Source: an uncultured Chloroflexota bacterium (GTDB taxonomy: Bacteria > Chloroflexota > Anaerolineae > Aggregatilineales > Phototrophicaceae). Taken from it: a stretch of DNA of 5,001 nt. Of the stretch, positions 1 to 5,001 are shown piece by piece; positions within the stretch are counted from its first letter, which is position 1; the number at the start of each line of letters is the position of its first letter. The notes beneath the pieces were generated by a model that had not been told where the DNA came from, did no database searches, and saw only the letters and a list, made by a program, of their open reading frames with translations. Where the stretch lies: assembly GCA_903904765.1 (NCBI GenBank), contig CAIVEA010000209.1:1-5001 (forward strand), read 5' to 3'. The position numbers were made by a program, and so were the translations under genes.

Positions 1-53
1 GATTGAATAGGGGGATTTACGCTTGCGCGCCGCAGGCGTTCCCCTATTCAATC
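1..53 (-). terminator. Long hairpin downstream of the minus-strand operon, probable terminator
   Basis: Bases 1-13 (GATTGAATAGGGG) are perfectly complementary to 41-53. Inside, 19-27 pairs with 31-39 through nine pairs (one G-U) around a CGC loop, giving a two-part stem with a small asymmetric internal loop. The structure begins 15 bases after the TAG stop (68-70) of the minus-strand gene, where a terminator is expected. The base of the stem is AT-rich, and any U-run in minus-strand RNA would lie beyond position 1 and cannot be seen, so an intrinsic terminator is likely but unproven. A palindromic intergenic repeat is the alternative. Confidence 0.5.
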
Positions 54-67
54 AGGGGATGAGGGTT

Positions 68-1489
68 CTACGCCCCCGTAATTGGGATGCGGCTGACATC
101 CGCGCCGGCGGGCAGTTCGGCATAGGTGCTGCTCACCCAGCCCGTCACACCGTTGAACGTCACTTGCCACCAGCTATTCGTGGCGGTGCGCCCGATCACG
201 CGGGCGGTGCTATTCATGGGCATCTTGACGAGGATGCTGGCGCGGCGCGATGGCTGGCTGCGGACGTTCAGCGTTGCCAGCGCACGGGCATCATAGCCTG
301 TGTCGGCGGGCTGGCTGAAGGCCGCCCCGGTATTCGTGACCGGAACGCTGCTGTTGCCGGTGATGACCACATACCGCGCCAGCGCCCAGCCCGTTGTGCC
401 GTTCACATTCAACTGCACCCAGCTCGAATCGCTGTTCATGCCGACCACTGCATAGGTTTCGCCTAGCCGCATCTTGAGCAGAATCGCCGCGCTCACATCC
501 GGGCTGGCACGCAGGTTCAGCATACCCGTGTTGATGGTGGCCGTTGTACCCGTGCTGACAGGCGGGTTGACGACGCTGGGCGGCGCTTGCCCTTGCAGCA
601 CATAGGTGATGAAGGCGTTCCCGCCCGCTTCGTAGTATTCCACCACGAAGCTGTGCTGCCCCGCCGTCAGATTAAAGTTGGTGCTGTAGGTCTGTCCGGT
701 GGCGTTGTGCCATTCGTTCAGCACCAGCGCCCCGTCCATATACACGCGGAAACCGTCATCGGCGCTCACCGATAGGGTGTACGCACCTGCGCTCAAGGTT
801 TGCACGCTTGCCCACCGCGCCGAGAAATTATCCGACGGGATGACGGGCGACGGCGACAGGCCAGCCCAGTTCTTTGACACTTCGGACTCCGACTGGATGA
901 CTGACGGCGTGCCGATCAGCGCCGGATTGGCGTAATACTGCGCCGTCCACGCAGCAGTATTCACGCCCGTCGCCGGATAGCTGGGGGCGCTGAAGTTCGG
1001 GCCGCTGGGGTTGGTCGCCAGATTCGCCCAGCTAAAGAACAGATAAGCGTTGCCCGTGAACTCCTGATAGTCAATCTGAATGTGGTGAACGCCTTCGGTC
1101 AGGGCGACATCGGCAGTGAGCAGCACGCCCACGCGCTTATCCACATCAATGCTGTTGATCTGCGGCTGGAAGGCATAGCCCACGTTCACGCGCACGAAAT
1201 CGTCCGCCAGCACGTAGAAGCGGTACGTTCCGGCGGCGAAATACGGGTCAGCGCCGAAGCGGATGGAGAAGTTATCGGCATTCACGCCCGAAGCTGGCGA
1301 TCCCGCGCCCCAATCGAAGTTGATCGCGCCGTCCGTTCGTTGGAGTACAGACGGTGCGGTTAAGTAGCTGTTGTTGAAAATTTCGGTGTTCCACGCCACG
1401 CTGTTGTCCGTCGCAGCAGGCGCTGCCTGTGCTATGGTCGTCAGCAGCAATATCAGCAGCAGGACAATCCAAACGGTTTTACGTACCAT
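68..1489 (-). CDS. Secreted protein with two PA14-like and two SH3b domains (downstream paralog)
   Basis: A 473-residue exported protein read from ATG at 1489. An in-frame GTG at 1498 touches the ribosome binding site and is unlikely to be the start. Residues 1-22 form a signal peptide (MVRK, a Leu/Ile-rich core, then AQA before Ala-Pro). Residues 31-159 and 179-299 are PA14-like beta domains with the usual aromatic N-terminal strand (AQYYANPAL in the second), DNFSxRW and a GxHxxxxxYYE-type strand. PA14 domains are generally carbohydrate-binding. Residues about 314-377 and 400-459 are SH3b modules with the LNxRxxP start and NGxxGW end; SH3b modules often bind cell-wall material. There is no membrane anchor, sorting motif or catalytic domain. 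It follows its paralog by 27 bases and is probably cotranscribed. The exact ligand and role are unknown; the domain assignment is the firm part. Confidence 0.9.
   Translation of the reverse strand: MVRKTVWIVLLLILLLTTIAQAAPAATDNSVAWNTEIFNNSYLTAPSVLQRTDGAINFDWGAGSPASGVNADNFSIRFGADPYFAAGTYRFYVLADDFVRVNVGYAFQPQINSIDVDKRVGVLLTADVALTEGVHHIQIDYQEFTGNAYLFFSWANLATNPSGPNFSAPSYPATGVNTAAWTAQYYANPALIGTPSVIQSESEVSKNWAGLSPSPVIPSDNFSARWASVQTLSAGAYTLSVSADDGFRVYMDGALVLNEWHNATGQTYSTNFNLTAGQHSFVVEYYEAGGNAFITYVLQGQAPPSVVNPPVSTGTTATINTGMLNLRASPDVSAAILLKMRLGETYAVVGMNSDSSWVQLNVNGTTGWALARYVVITGNSSVPVTNTGAAFSQPADTGYDARALATLNVRSQPSRRASILVKMPMNSTARVIGRTATNSWWQVTFNGVTGWVSSTYAELPAGADVSRIPITGA
911..1015 (-). repeat. DNA stretch shared with the upstream paralog (copy 1; copy 2 at 2417-2524)
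   Basis: Positions 911-944 match 2417-2450 with only two differences, and 992-1015 are identical to 2501-2524 over 24 bases. These encode the start of the second PA14-like domain (PALIG) and the conserved linker TNPSGPNF. A further 18-base identity joins 1076-1093 to 2585-2602. This is the nucleotide trace of the duplication that made the two genes, and a possible substrate for recombination between them. Confidence 0.8.
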
Positions 1490-1497
1490 TTTTATCA

Positions 1498-1504
1498 CTC
1501 CCTC
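1498..1504 (-). promoter_or_regulatory. Shine-Dalgarno site deciding the start of the downstream paralog
   Basis: On the minus strand GAGGGAG lies eight bases before ATG 1489-1487, which is ideal spacing. The alternative GTG at 1498-1496 overlaps the end of this site and would leave no spacer. The ATG also gives an MVRK N-terminus like that of the upstream paralog, supporting the choice. Confidence 0.8.
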
Positions 1505-1516
1505 TCACTTATTCCA

Positions 1517-2995
1517 CTATGAAGCAGGTTCGACGTAATACTGTATGCCTGCGCCTTCCGGTGTCCAGCCCAGCATGCCGTTGTAGTTCACCTGCCACCA
1601 GTACGAACCGCCCGCACAGGTGGGGCCAGACACGACGAAGAACAGGCTGCCCGCCGGAATCTGCCCTAGCAGCGTGCTGGCAGCATTGGCATCCGAGCGA
1701 ATATTGTTGGGCAGGCCGGGCGTGACGCGCCCAATCTTGCCCACCGACAGGCGCGGTACGGGCGAACAGGCCGCCACGATGGGCGTAGCCGTCGGCACAA
1801 CGGCGCTGCCGGAGGTGATCGGCACATTACCTGCGCCGGTGGCGGTCACATAGCTGGCGTTCACCCAGCCCACGATGCCGTTCACATTGATCTGCCACCA
1901 TGTACTGCGGCTGTTGCGCCCGACTATCGGGTAACTGTCGTTGCGGCTGATCTTGGTCAGGATGACCCCGTTAACCGGATCGGGCGTGCCACGCACGTTC
2001 AAACGGTACGCGCCCGTCACGGTCATATATGCGCCTGTCAGAGGCGACGGCGCGGAGGTGGGGAACGGCGTGGCTGTCGCCACCGATGCGCCAACCGGGG
2101 TGAAGCTGAAATCGAGGAAGGCCACACCTGCCGCTTCGTAAAACTCGATGATGAAGCTGTGCGGCCCCGCCGACAGGTACAGGCTGGCGCTGTACCGCTG
2201 GGCGGTGGCGTTGTGCCATTCGTTGATGACCAGTACGCCGTCAATCGTGATACGCACGCCGTCATCCGCCATCACCGAGACTTGATACGTCCCCGCCGGA
2301 ACGGTTTGCACGCTCGTCCAGCGTGCCGAGAAGTTATCTGCCGGAATGCTGGCGACGGGCGACCCCGCGCCCCAGTTGTTGGAAGGCGTGTTCTCGCTCT
2401 GAATCAGCGTGGGGCTGCCGATCAGCGCCGGATTGGAATAATACTGCGCCATCCACGGGCCGCTGGCGATTTGCTGCGGGCTGCTGGGCTGCGCCACCGC
2501 GAAGTTCGGGCCGCTGGGGTTGGTGGCGAGGTCTGCCCACGTCACGAACAGTTTGGCGTTGCCCGTTTCCTCGATGAAATCCACCTGAATGTGGTGAACG
2601 CCCTGTCCCAGCGCAACGTCGGCATACACCACCTTGTTCACGGCGGGCGTGGTCATGGTGTCAATCAGCGCCACCAGATTGTAGTCCACGTACAGTTTGA
2701 TCTTGTCGTCCGCCAGCGCGTAAAAGCGATAGTTGCCCGCCGCGAAGAACGGGTCGCTGCTGAAACGGGCGCTGAAGTAGTCGTTCTGAATACCCGTGCC
2801 GGGTGAGCCACTCACCCAGTCGAAGCCGAGCGCAGTCTCCTGCCGCGTCAGCGTGGCCGGGCCGGTCAAAATCGGGTTGTTGTAGTATTCGGCATTCCAG
2901 ACGATGCCCACCTGCGCCGCCGCCGTCACCGGAACAGATGCCCATCCCAGTACAGTCAGTAGCACCAGCGCGATCATTACATATTTGCGTACCAT
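1517..2995 (-). CDS. Secreted protein with two PA14-like and two SH3b domains (upstream paralog)
   Basis: A 492-residue exported protein read from ATG at 2995, chosen because it begins MVRK like the downstream paralog; a GTG at 3010 is in frame but badly spaced from its GAGG. Residues 1-25 are a signal peptide ending VTA before Ala-Ala. PA14-like domains lie at about 31-155 and 180-298, the second with the ADDG turn and a GPHSFIIEFYE strand. A Ser/Thr/Pro linker (TATPFPTSAPSP, about 307-318) leads to an SH3b at about 322-385 (LNVRGTPD, WWQINVNGIVGW). A VPTATP linker leads to a second, different SH3b at about 409-490 (NNIRSDANAASTLLGQ, WWQVNYNGMLGW) carrying Cys410 and Cys460. It is first in the putative operon. 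Probable role is surface or wall binding. The domains are clear, the ligand is not; no enzyme domain is present. Confidence 0.9.
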   Translation of the reverse strand: MVRKYVMIALVLLTVLGWASVPVTAAAQVGIVWNAEYYNNPILTGPATLTRQETALGFDWVSGSPGTGIQNDYFSARFSSDPFFAAGNYRFYALADDKIKLYVDYNLVALIDTMTTPAVNKVVYADVALGQGVHHIQVDFIEETGNAKLFVTWADLATNPSGPNFAVAQPSSPQQIASGPWMAQYYSNPALIGSPTLIQSENTPSNNWGAGSPVASIPADNFSARWTSVQTVPAGTYQVSVMADDGVRITIDGVLVINEWHNATAQRYSASLYLSAGPHSFIIEFYEAAGVAFLDFSFTPVGASVATATPFPTSAPSPLTGAYMTVTGAYRLNVRGTPDPVNGVILTKISRNDSYPIVGRNSRSTWWQINVNGIVGWVNASYVTATGAGNVPITSGSAVVPTATPIVAACSPVPRLSVGKIGRVTPGLPNNIRSDANAASTLLGQIPAGSLFFVVSGPTCAGGSYWWQVNYNGMLGWTPEGAGIQYYVEPAS

Positions 2996-3026
2996 AGCGC
3001 CCCCATTCACACCTCAACTGCATATC

Positions 3027-3051
3027 CTCTGCACCACTGTGCGGCGCAGAG
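3027..3051 (-). promoter_or_regulatory. Inverted repeat in the leader of the minus-strand operon
   Basis: CTCTGC at 3027-3032 is complementary to GCAGAG at 3046-3051, around a 13-base loop. If transcription starts near 3066, this six-pair stem sits in the 5' untranslated leader, about 30 bases before the ATG at 2995. It may be an mRNA-stabilising hairpin or a chance repeat; the stem is short. Confidence 0.3.
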
Positions 3052-3072
3052 AACACCCCTATCTATACCCTT

Positions 3073-3078
3073 ATTATA
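3073..3078 (-). promoter_or_regulatory. Candidate -10 element for the minus-strand operon
   Basis: The minus strand reads a perfect TATAAT here, about 78 bases before the ATG at 2995. No good TTGACA lies at 16-18 bases upstream (the sequence there is GC-rich), so the -35 is weak or another sigma factor or activator is used. The hexamer is embedded in CTTAT-T-ATAAG (3070-3080), whose symmetry also gives TATTAT on the plus strand. Confidence 0.45.
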
Positions 3079-3136
3079 AGAGATGCCGATGGCGATTGGG
3101 GGCGGCGGCGGGCGAACGTCAGGTAATCGTGTAGCT

Positions 3137-3169
3137 GGCGCAGTCTGCGCCCGACCCGAGGCAACCTCG
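3137..3169. repeat. Two adjacent perfect hairpins
   Basis: GGCGCA (3137-3142) pairs with TGCGCC (3146-3151) around a GTC loop, and CGAGG (3157-3161) pairs with CCTCG (3165-3169) around a CAA loop, five bases apart. No T-run follows on either strand, so they are not ordinary terminators. They lie upstream of the minus-strand -10 and could be in the leader of the plus-strand gene. Possible uses are protein binding, RNA stability or a small RNA; none is shown. Confidence 0.4.
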
Positions 3170-3299
3170 AAAGTGAATTTCGTAAATTATTCTGAAAACC
3201 GCCGCATTACGAACTGGATTTTAACCCTGTGCAAGGTGATAGGCGCAAGACTTGGAGTTAATGCAATCCAACGTGTGAGCCTAACAGGGGATTGTGTAG

Positions 3300-3305
3300 A
3301 AAGGA
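3300..3305 (+). promoter_or_regulatory. Shine-Dalgarno site of the 88-residue gene
   Basis: AAAGGA lies six bases before ATG 3312-3314. The good match and spacing support both the start and the reality of this short gene. Confidence 0.65.
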
Positions 3306-3311
3306 TGCTGC

Positions 3312-3578
3312 ATGGTGCAAACGTTGAATGATACCGCCACCCTCACGCCGGAACGCATTGTGCAGCAATTCCAGCAGGCGTATCGCCAGCTCCACAAACG
3401 CGAGGCGCATGTTATCCACCTCACCGCCGAGTGGTATCAGGTGAATGGTGAAATGGTACACCGGCTGGTGCTCTTGCGTGAAATCGAACGCCTGCGGGAT
3501 TTTACACAGCGCCAGCGCAAAGCCACCGCCGATCGTGGCACTATCCAGAAATTGATCGCCCGCTTACGCGGACTGTAA
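3312..3578 (+). CDS. Small basic helix-rich protein of unknown function
   Basis: An 88-residue protein with ATG start behind AAAGGA and TAA stop. I do not recognise the family with certainty. It has no signal peptide or membrane segment, so it is probably cytoplasmic. The sequence suggests a helix at about 12-31 (TPERIVQQFQQAYRQLHKRE), a short beta hairpin around His36-Glu47 with the turn WYQVNGE, a second helix at about 49-70 (HRLVLLREIERLRDF) and a short C-terminal helix at about 74-87. It carries 15 Lys/Arg against 9 Asp/Glu, so it is basic and might contact nucleic acid, but no helix-turn-helix or zinc motif is evident. It lies 81 bases ahead of the exported cyclophilin on the same strand, so cotranscription is possible. 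Confidence is good that it is coding, low for any role. Confidence 0.7.
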   Translation: MVQTLNDTATLTPERIVQQFQQAYRQLHKREAHVIHLTAEWYQVNGEMVHRLVLLREIERLRDFTQRQRKATADRGTIQKLIARLRGL

Positions 3579-3618
3579 TGTCCCGAATCACCTATAGCTC
3601 CCAAACAGGAAATGCCAG

Positions 3619-3624
3619 TACAAT
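3619..3624 (+). promoter_or_regulatory. Weak candidate -10 for the cyclophilin gene
   Basis: TACAAT matches the -10 consensus at five of six bases and lies 35 bases before the TTG start. The hexamer 17 bases upstream (AGCTCC) is not a -35 and there is no extended -10 TG, so support is weak. Confidence 0.2.
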
Positions 3625-3644
3625 AGCCTTCACCGCAATCTGCT

Positions 3645-3651
3645 AAAGGAG
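3645..3651 (+). promoter_or_regulatory. Strong Shine-Dalgarno site deciding a TTG start
   Basis: AAAGGAG lies eight bases before TTG 3660-3662. The TTG opens directly into a typical signal peptide (MKRNFQ then a hydrophobic core). The next in-frame ATG, at residue 16, would cut off the charged N-terminus. TTG is therefore the start. Confidence 0.8.
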
Positions 3652-3659
3652 CTATTCCC

Positions 3660-4910
3660 TTGAAACGGAACTTTCAACTCGCAGCCGCCCTGCTGCTGGT
3701 GAGCATGGTCACTCTGCTGCCCGCCGCCGCGCAGGACGCGCCCCAAACCCCCGCCCAATTGTGTGAAGCAGCCGCTGCCCCCGAACCGGAAACCCGTTCG
3801 TTCTCCGGCGCGGAACAGGTTTTGCAATCGGGTGTGGATTATCATGCCATCTTCTGCACCGATGCCGGCGCGGTTTACATTGATCTGTACGAAGACTTGA
3901 CCCCCATCACCGTCAACAACTTCGTGTTTCTGGCTGAAAAAGGGTACTACAACAACACCACGTTCCACCGTGTGATCGCCGATTTCATGGCACAGGGCGG
4001 CGACCCCACCGGCACTGGTACGGGCGGCCCCGGCTATCAGTTCGCAGATGAGTTCGTCCCCAGCCTGCGCTTCGATGGCCCCGGACGGCTGGCGATGGCG
4101 AATGCTGGCCCCGGCACGAACGGTAGTCAGTTCTTCATCACCACTGTTCCCACCCCGCATCTGAACGACTTGCACACGATCTTCGGGCAGGTGGTGGATG
4201 GGCAGGCCAAAGTGGAAGGCATCCGCCTGCGCGACCCCGACACCGACCCCGAACCGGGGACGCTGCTCAAGACCATCTTGATCGTCACCGATCCGGCGAC
4301 GGTGCAGTTGGAACCCAAGCCCATCCCGACGCAGGATGAGGTGGTGGCGGCACTCGGTCAGGTGGATTCGATCATCACCTCGGATGTCGTCAGCATCCTC
4401 GAAAATATCAAGGGCAACCAGCTCACGCCGGATGTGGTGGTCGCTGCGCCGGAAGCCGCCCGCGGTGCGCTGGAGGTCTATCTGACCTCGCACAATCATC
4501 AGTACCGCGTGTCTAGCGTGGTGAACAACAAAGCCTGCGATTTGACCTCGGTGCAGTTCATCTCGGTGGGCTACGCGCTGGACACCTACGCATCGCCTAG
4601 CGATGCAGGTGCGGCACTGAACGATCCTAGCGCCCAAGAAATTGCCGCGCTGATGGGATGGGGTTCGCCCCAGACTTCGGTGGCGCTCACGCAGCCTTTC
4701 TACGTGCAAAAACTGACGGCCTGCGATCAGGCGGCCACCCGCGCCGTCACCACATGGCAGCGCGGCTTGTTCGTGGCAACGGTGGAAATCACCATCCCCG
4801 ACAGTGCCGGTGTCGCAGATGCCGATCTGGGTTCGATCCTGTCGGAATTTGTGGGGGCGCGGGTCTACGAACCGTTCCTGTCGTCGGTGCTGTACAGCGG
4901 CATCCGCTAG
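3660..4910 (+). CDS. Exported cyclophilin-type peptidyl-prolyl cis-trans isomerase with extra C-terminal domain
   Basis: A 416-residue protein that should catalyse cis-trans isomerisation of Xaa-Pro bonds outside the cytoplasm. Residues 1-24 are a signal peptide (MKRNFQ, Ala/Leu-rich core, AAA before Gln25); no lipobox is present. Residues about 60-211 are a cyclophilin domain with FHRVI (catalytic Arg104), FMAQGGDPTGTGTGGPGY (Phe109, Gln112), GRLAMANAGPGTNGSQFFIT (Phe159) and HTIFGQVVDG (His172). The position of human cyclophilin A Trp121 is His167, so cyclosporin affinity should be poor, as in many bacterial members. Single-domain cyclophilins are about 165 residues; here about 190 more follow (225-416), a mixed alpha/beta stretch I do not recognise with Cys293 and Cys355. 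Cys35 and Cys66 could form another disulfide. TTG start, strong ribosome site, terminator after the stop. The enzyme assignment is firm, the client proteins are unknown. Confidence 0.93.
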   Translation: MKRNFQLAAALLLVSMVTLLPAAAQDAPQTPAQLCEAAAAPEPETRSFSGAEQVLQSGVDYHAIFCTDAGAVYIDLYEDLTPITVNNFVFLAEKGYYNNTTFHRVIADFMAQGGDPTGTGTGGPGYQFADEFVPSLRFDGPGRLAMANAGPGTNGSQFFITTVPTPHLNDLHTIFGQVVDGQAKVEGIRLRDPDTDPEPGTLLKTILIVTDPATVQLEPKPIPTQDEVVAALGQVDSIITSDVVSILENIKGNQLTPDVVVAAPEAARGALEVYLTSHNHQYRVSSVVNNKACDLTSVQFISVGYALDTYASPSDAGAALNDPSAQEIAALMGWGSPQTSVALTQPFYVQKLTACDQAATRAVTTWQRGLFVATVEITIPDSAGVADADLGSILSEFVGARVYEPFLSSVLYSGIR

Positions 4911-4941
4911 GCGCGTTCGTCCCGTTCCAGTGTGGATACAG

Positions 4942-4974
4942 AATCCCTACCCCTCGCGGGGTGGGGATTTTTTT
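4942..4974 (+). terminator. Rho-independent terminator after the cyclophilin gene
   Basis: Bases 4942-4953 (AATCCCTACCCC) pair with 4958-4969 through 12 pairs with one G-U, around a TCGC loop. A run of T (4968-4974) then ATT follows. It starts 31 bases past the TAG stop. The opposite strand has no T-run, so it works for plus-strand transcription only. Confidence 0.92.
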
Positions 4975-5001
4975 ATTCAGTCCGCTTACCCGTTGCCCGC
5001 C

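Larger units (their letters stand above)
2996..3311. other. Divergent intergenic region between the minus-strand operon and the plus-strand genes
   Basis: This 316-base gap lies between the start of the minus-strand operon and the start of the 88-residue gene. It holds a minus-strand TATAAT (3073-3078), a leader inverted repeat (3027-3051), two adjacent hairpins (3137-3169) and an AT-rich patch (about 3172-3195) in otherwise GC-rich DNA. An open frame at 3083-3331 exists but its composition (a Gly run, no recognisable fold) and its overlap with the next gene make it unlikely to be coding. I see no tRNA or known riboswitch here. Confidence 0.6.
3594..3655 (+). promoter_or_regulatory. Inverted repeat able to mask the cyclophilin ribosome binding site
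   Basis: ATAGCTCC at 3594-3601 is perfectly complementary to GGAGCTAT at 3648-3655, with 46 bases between. The right arm includes the GGAG of the Shine-Dalgarno site for the gene starting at 3660. In a transcript that runs through from the 88-residue gene the two arms could pair and lower translation; an mRNA starting inside the gap would lack the left arm. Eight pairs across a 46-base loop is only moderately stable, so this may be chance. Confidence 0.35.

Noticed and set aside
1..53. CRISPR repeat or insertion-sequence end
   Set aside because: Only one copy of the palindrome is in the window, with no spacers, transposase or target duplication.
23..466. A 147-residue plus-strand frame at the window start
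   Set aside because: It overlaps the hairpin and lies opposite the SH3b modules of the minus-strand gene; its composition is typical of a shadow frame.
1496..1498. GTG as the start of the downstream paralog (and likewise GTG 3008-3010 for the upstream paralog)
   Set aside because: In both cases the nearest purine-rich site abuts the GTG, leaving no spacer, and the internal ATG gives matching MVRK N-termini and colinear proteins.
2159..2806. A 215-residue plus-strand frame opposite the upstream PA14/SH3b gene
   Set aside because: Arg/His/Val-rich with no ribosome site or fold; the minus strand carries recognisable domains over the same bases.
3083..3331. An 82-residue plus-strand frame in the intergenic region
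   Set aside because: No Shine-Dalgarno site, a run of Gly from a GGC repeat, it spans both hairpins and it overlaps the start of the better-supported gene at 3312.
3412..3420. DnaA-box-like TTATCCACC, and TGTGGATAC at 4931-4939
   Set aside because: Each is a single imperfect match, one inside a gene, with no cluster or AT-rich unwinding region; not an origin.
3630..4709. A 359-residue open frame on the minus strand opposite the cyclophilin gene
   Set aside because: Its His/Arg/Gly-rich product has no domain, and it lies antisense to a gene with clear catalytic motifs and signal peptide. It is a by-product of GC-rich codon use.

Overview
The window looks like chromosomal DNA from a GC-rich bacterium, most likely a member of the Chloroflexota (Anaerolineae-like). 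The evidence is indirect. Two secreted proteins combine PA14-like and bacterial SH3 (SH3b) modules joined by Thr/Pro-rich 'TATP' linkers, a style common in that phylum. An exported cyclophilin with an extra C-terminal domain fits the same picture. There is no rRNA, tRNA, transposase, integrase or CRISPR array.

Layout. Positions 1-53 form a long hairpin just past the end of the minus-strand genes and are probably their terminator. Positions 68-2995 hold two tandem paralogous minus-strand genes (upstream 1517-2995, downstream 68-1489) separated by 27 bases, so probably one operon. Each encodes a signal peptide, two PA14-like domains and two SH3b domains. Positions 2996-3311 are a divergent intergenic region. 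It has a perfect TATAAT on the minus strand inside a small palindrome, a leader hairpin on the minus-strand side and two adjacent hairpins on the plus-strand side. Positions 3312-3578 encode an 88-residue basic, helix-rich protein that I do not recognise. Positions 3660-4910 encode an exported cyclophilin-type peptidyl-prolyl isomerase with a C-terminal domain of about 190 residues that I cannot assign. Its TTG start is fixed by a strong ribosome binding site, and a textbook Rho-independent terminator follows at 4942-4974.

How the parts may work together. Three of the four products carry export signals, so the window is mainly about the cell surface or envelope: two putative glycan- or wall-binding proteins and one extracytoplasmic folding catalyst. 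A direct functional link between the two transcription units is not shown by the sequence. The most unusual points are the tandem paralogs with different last SH3b modules, the cyclophilin fusion, an inverted repeat that could mask the cyclophilin ribosome binding site, and the symmetrical -10 element between the divergent genes. I found no clear evidence of a wholly new defence or mobile system.
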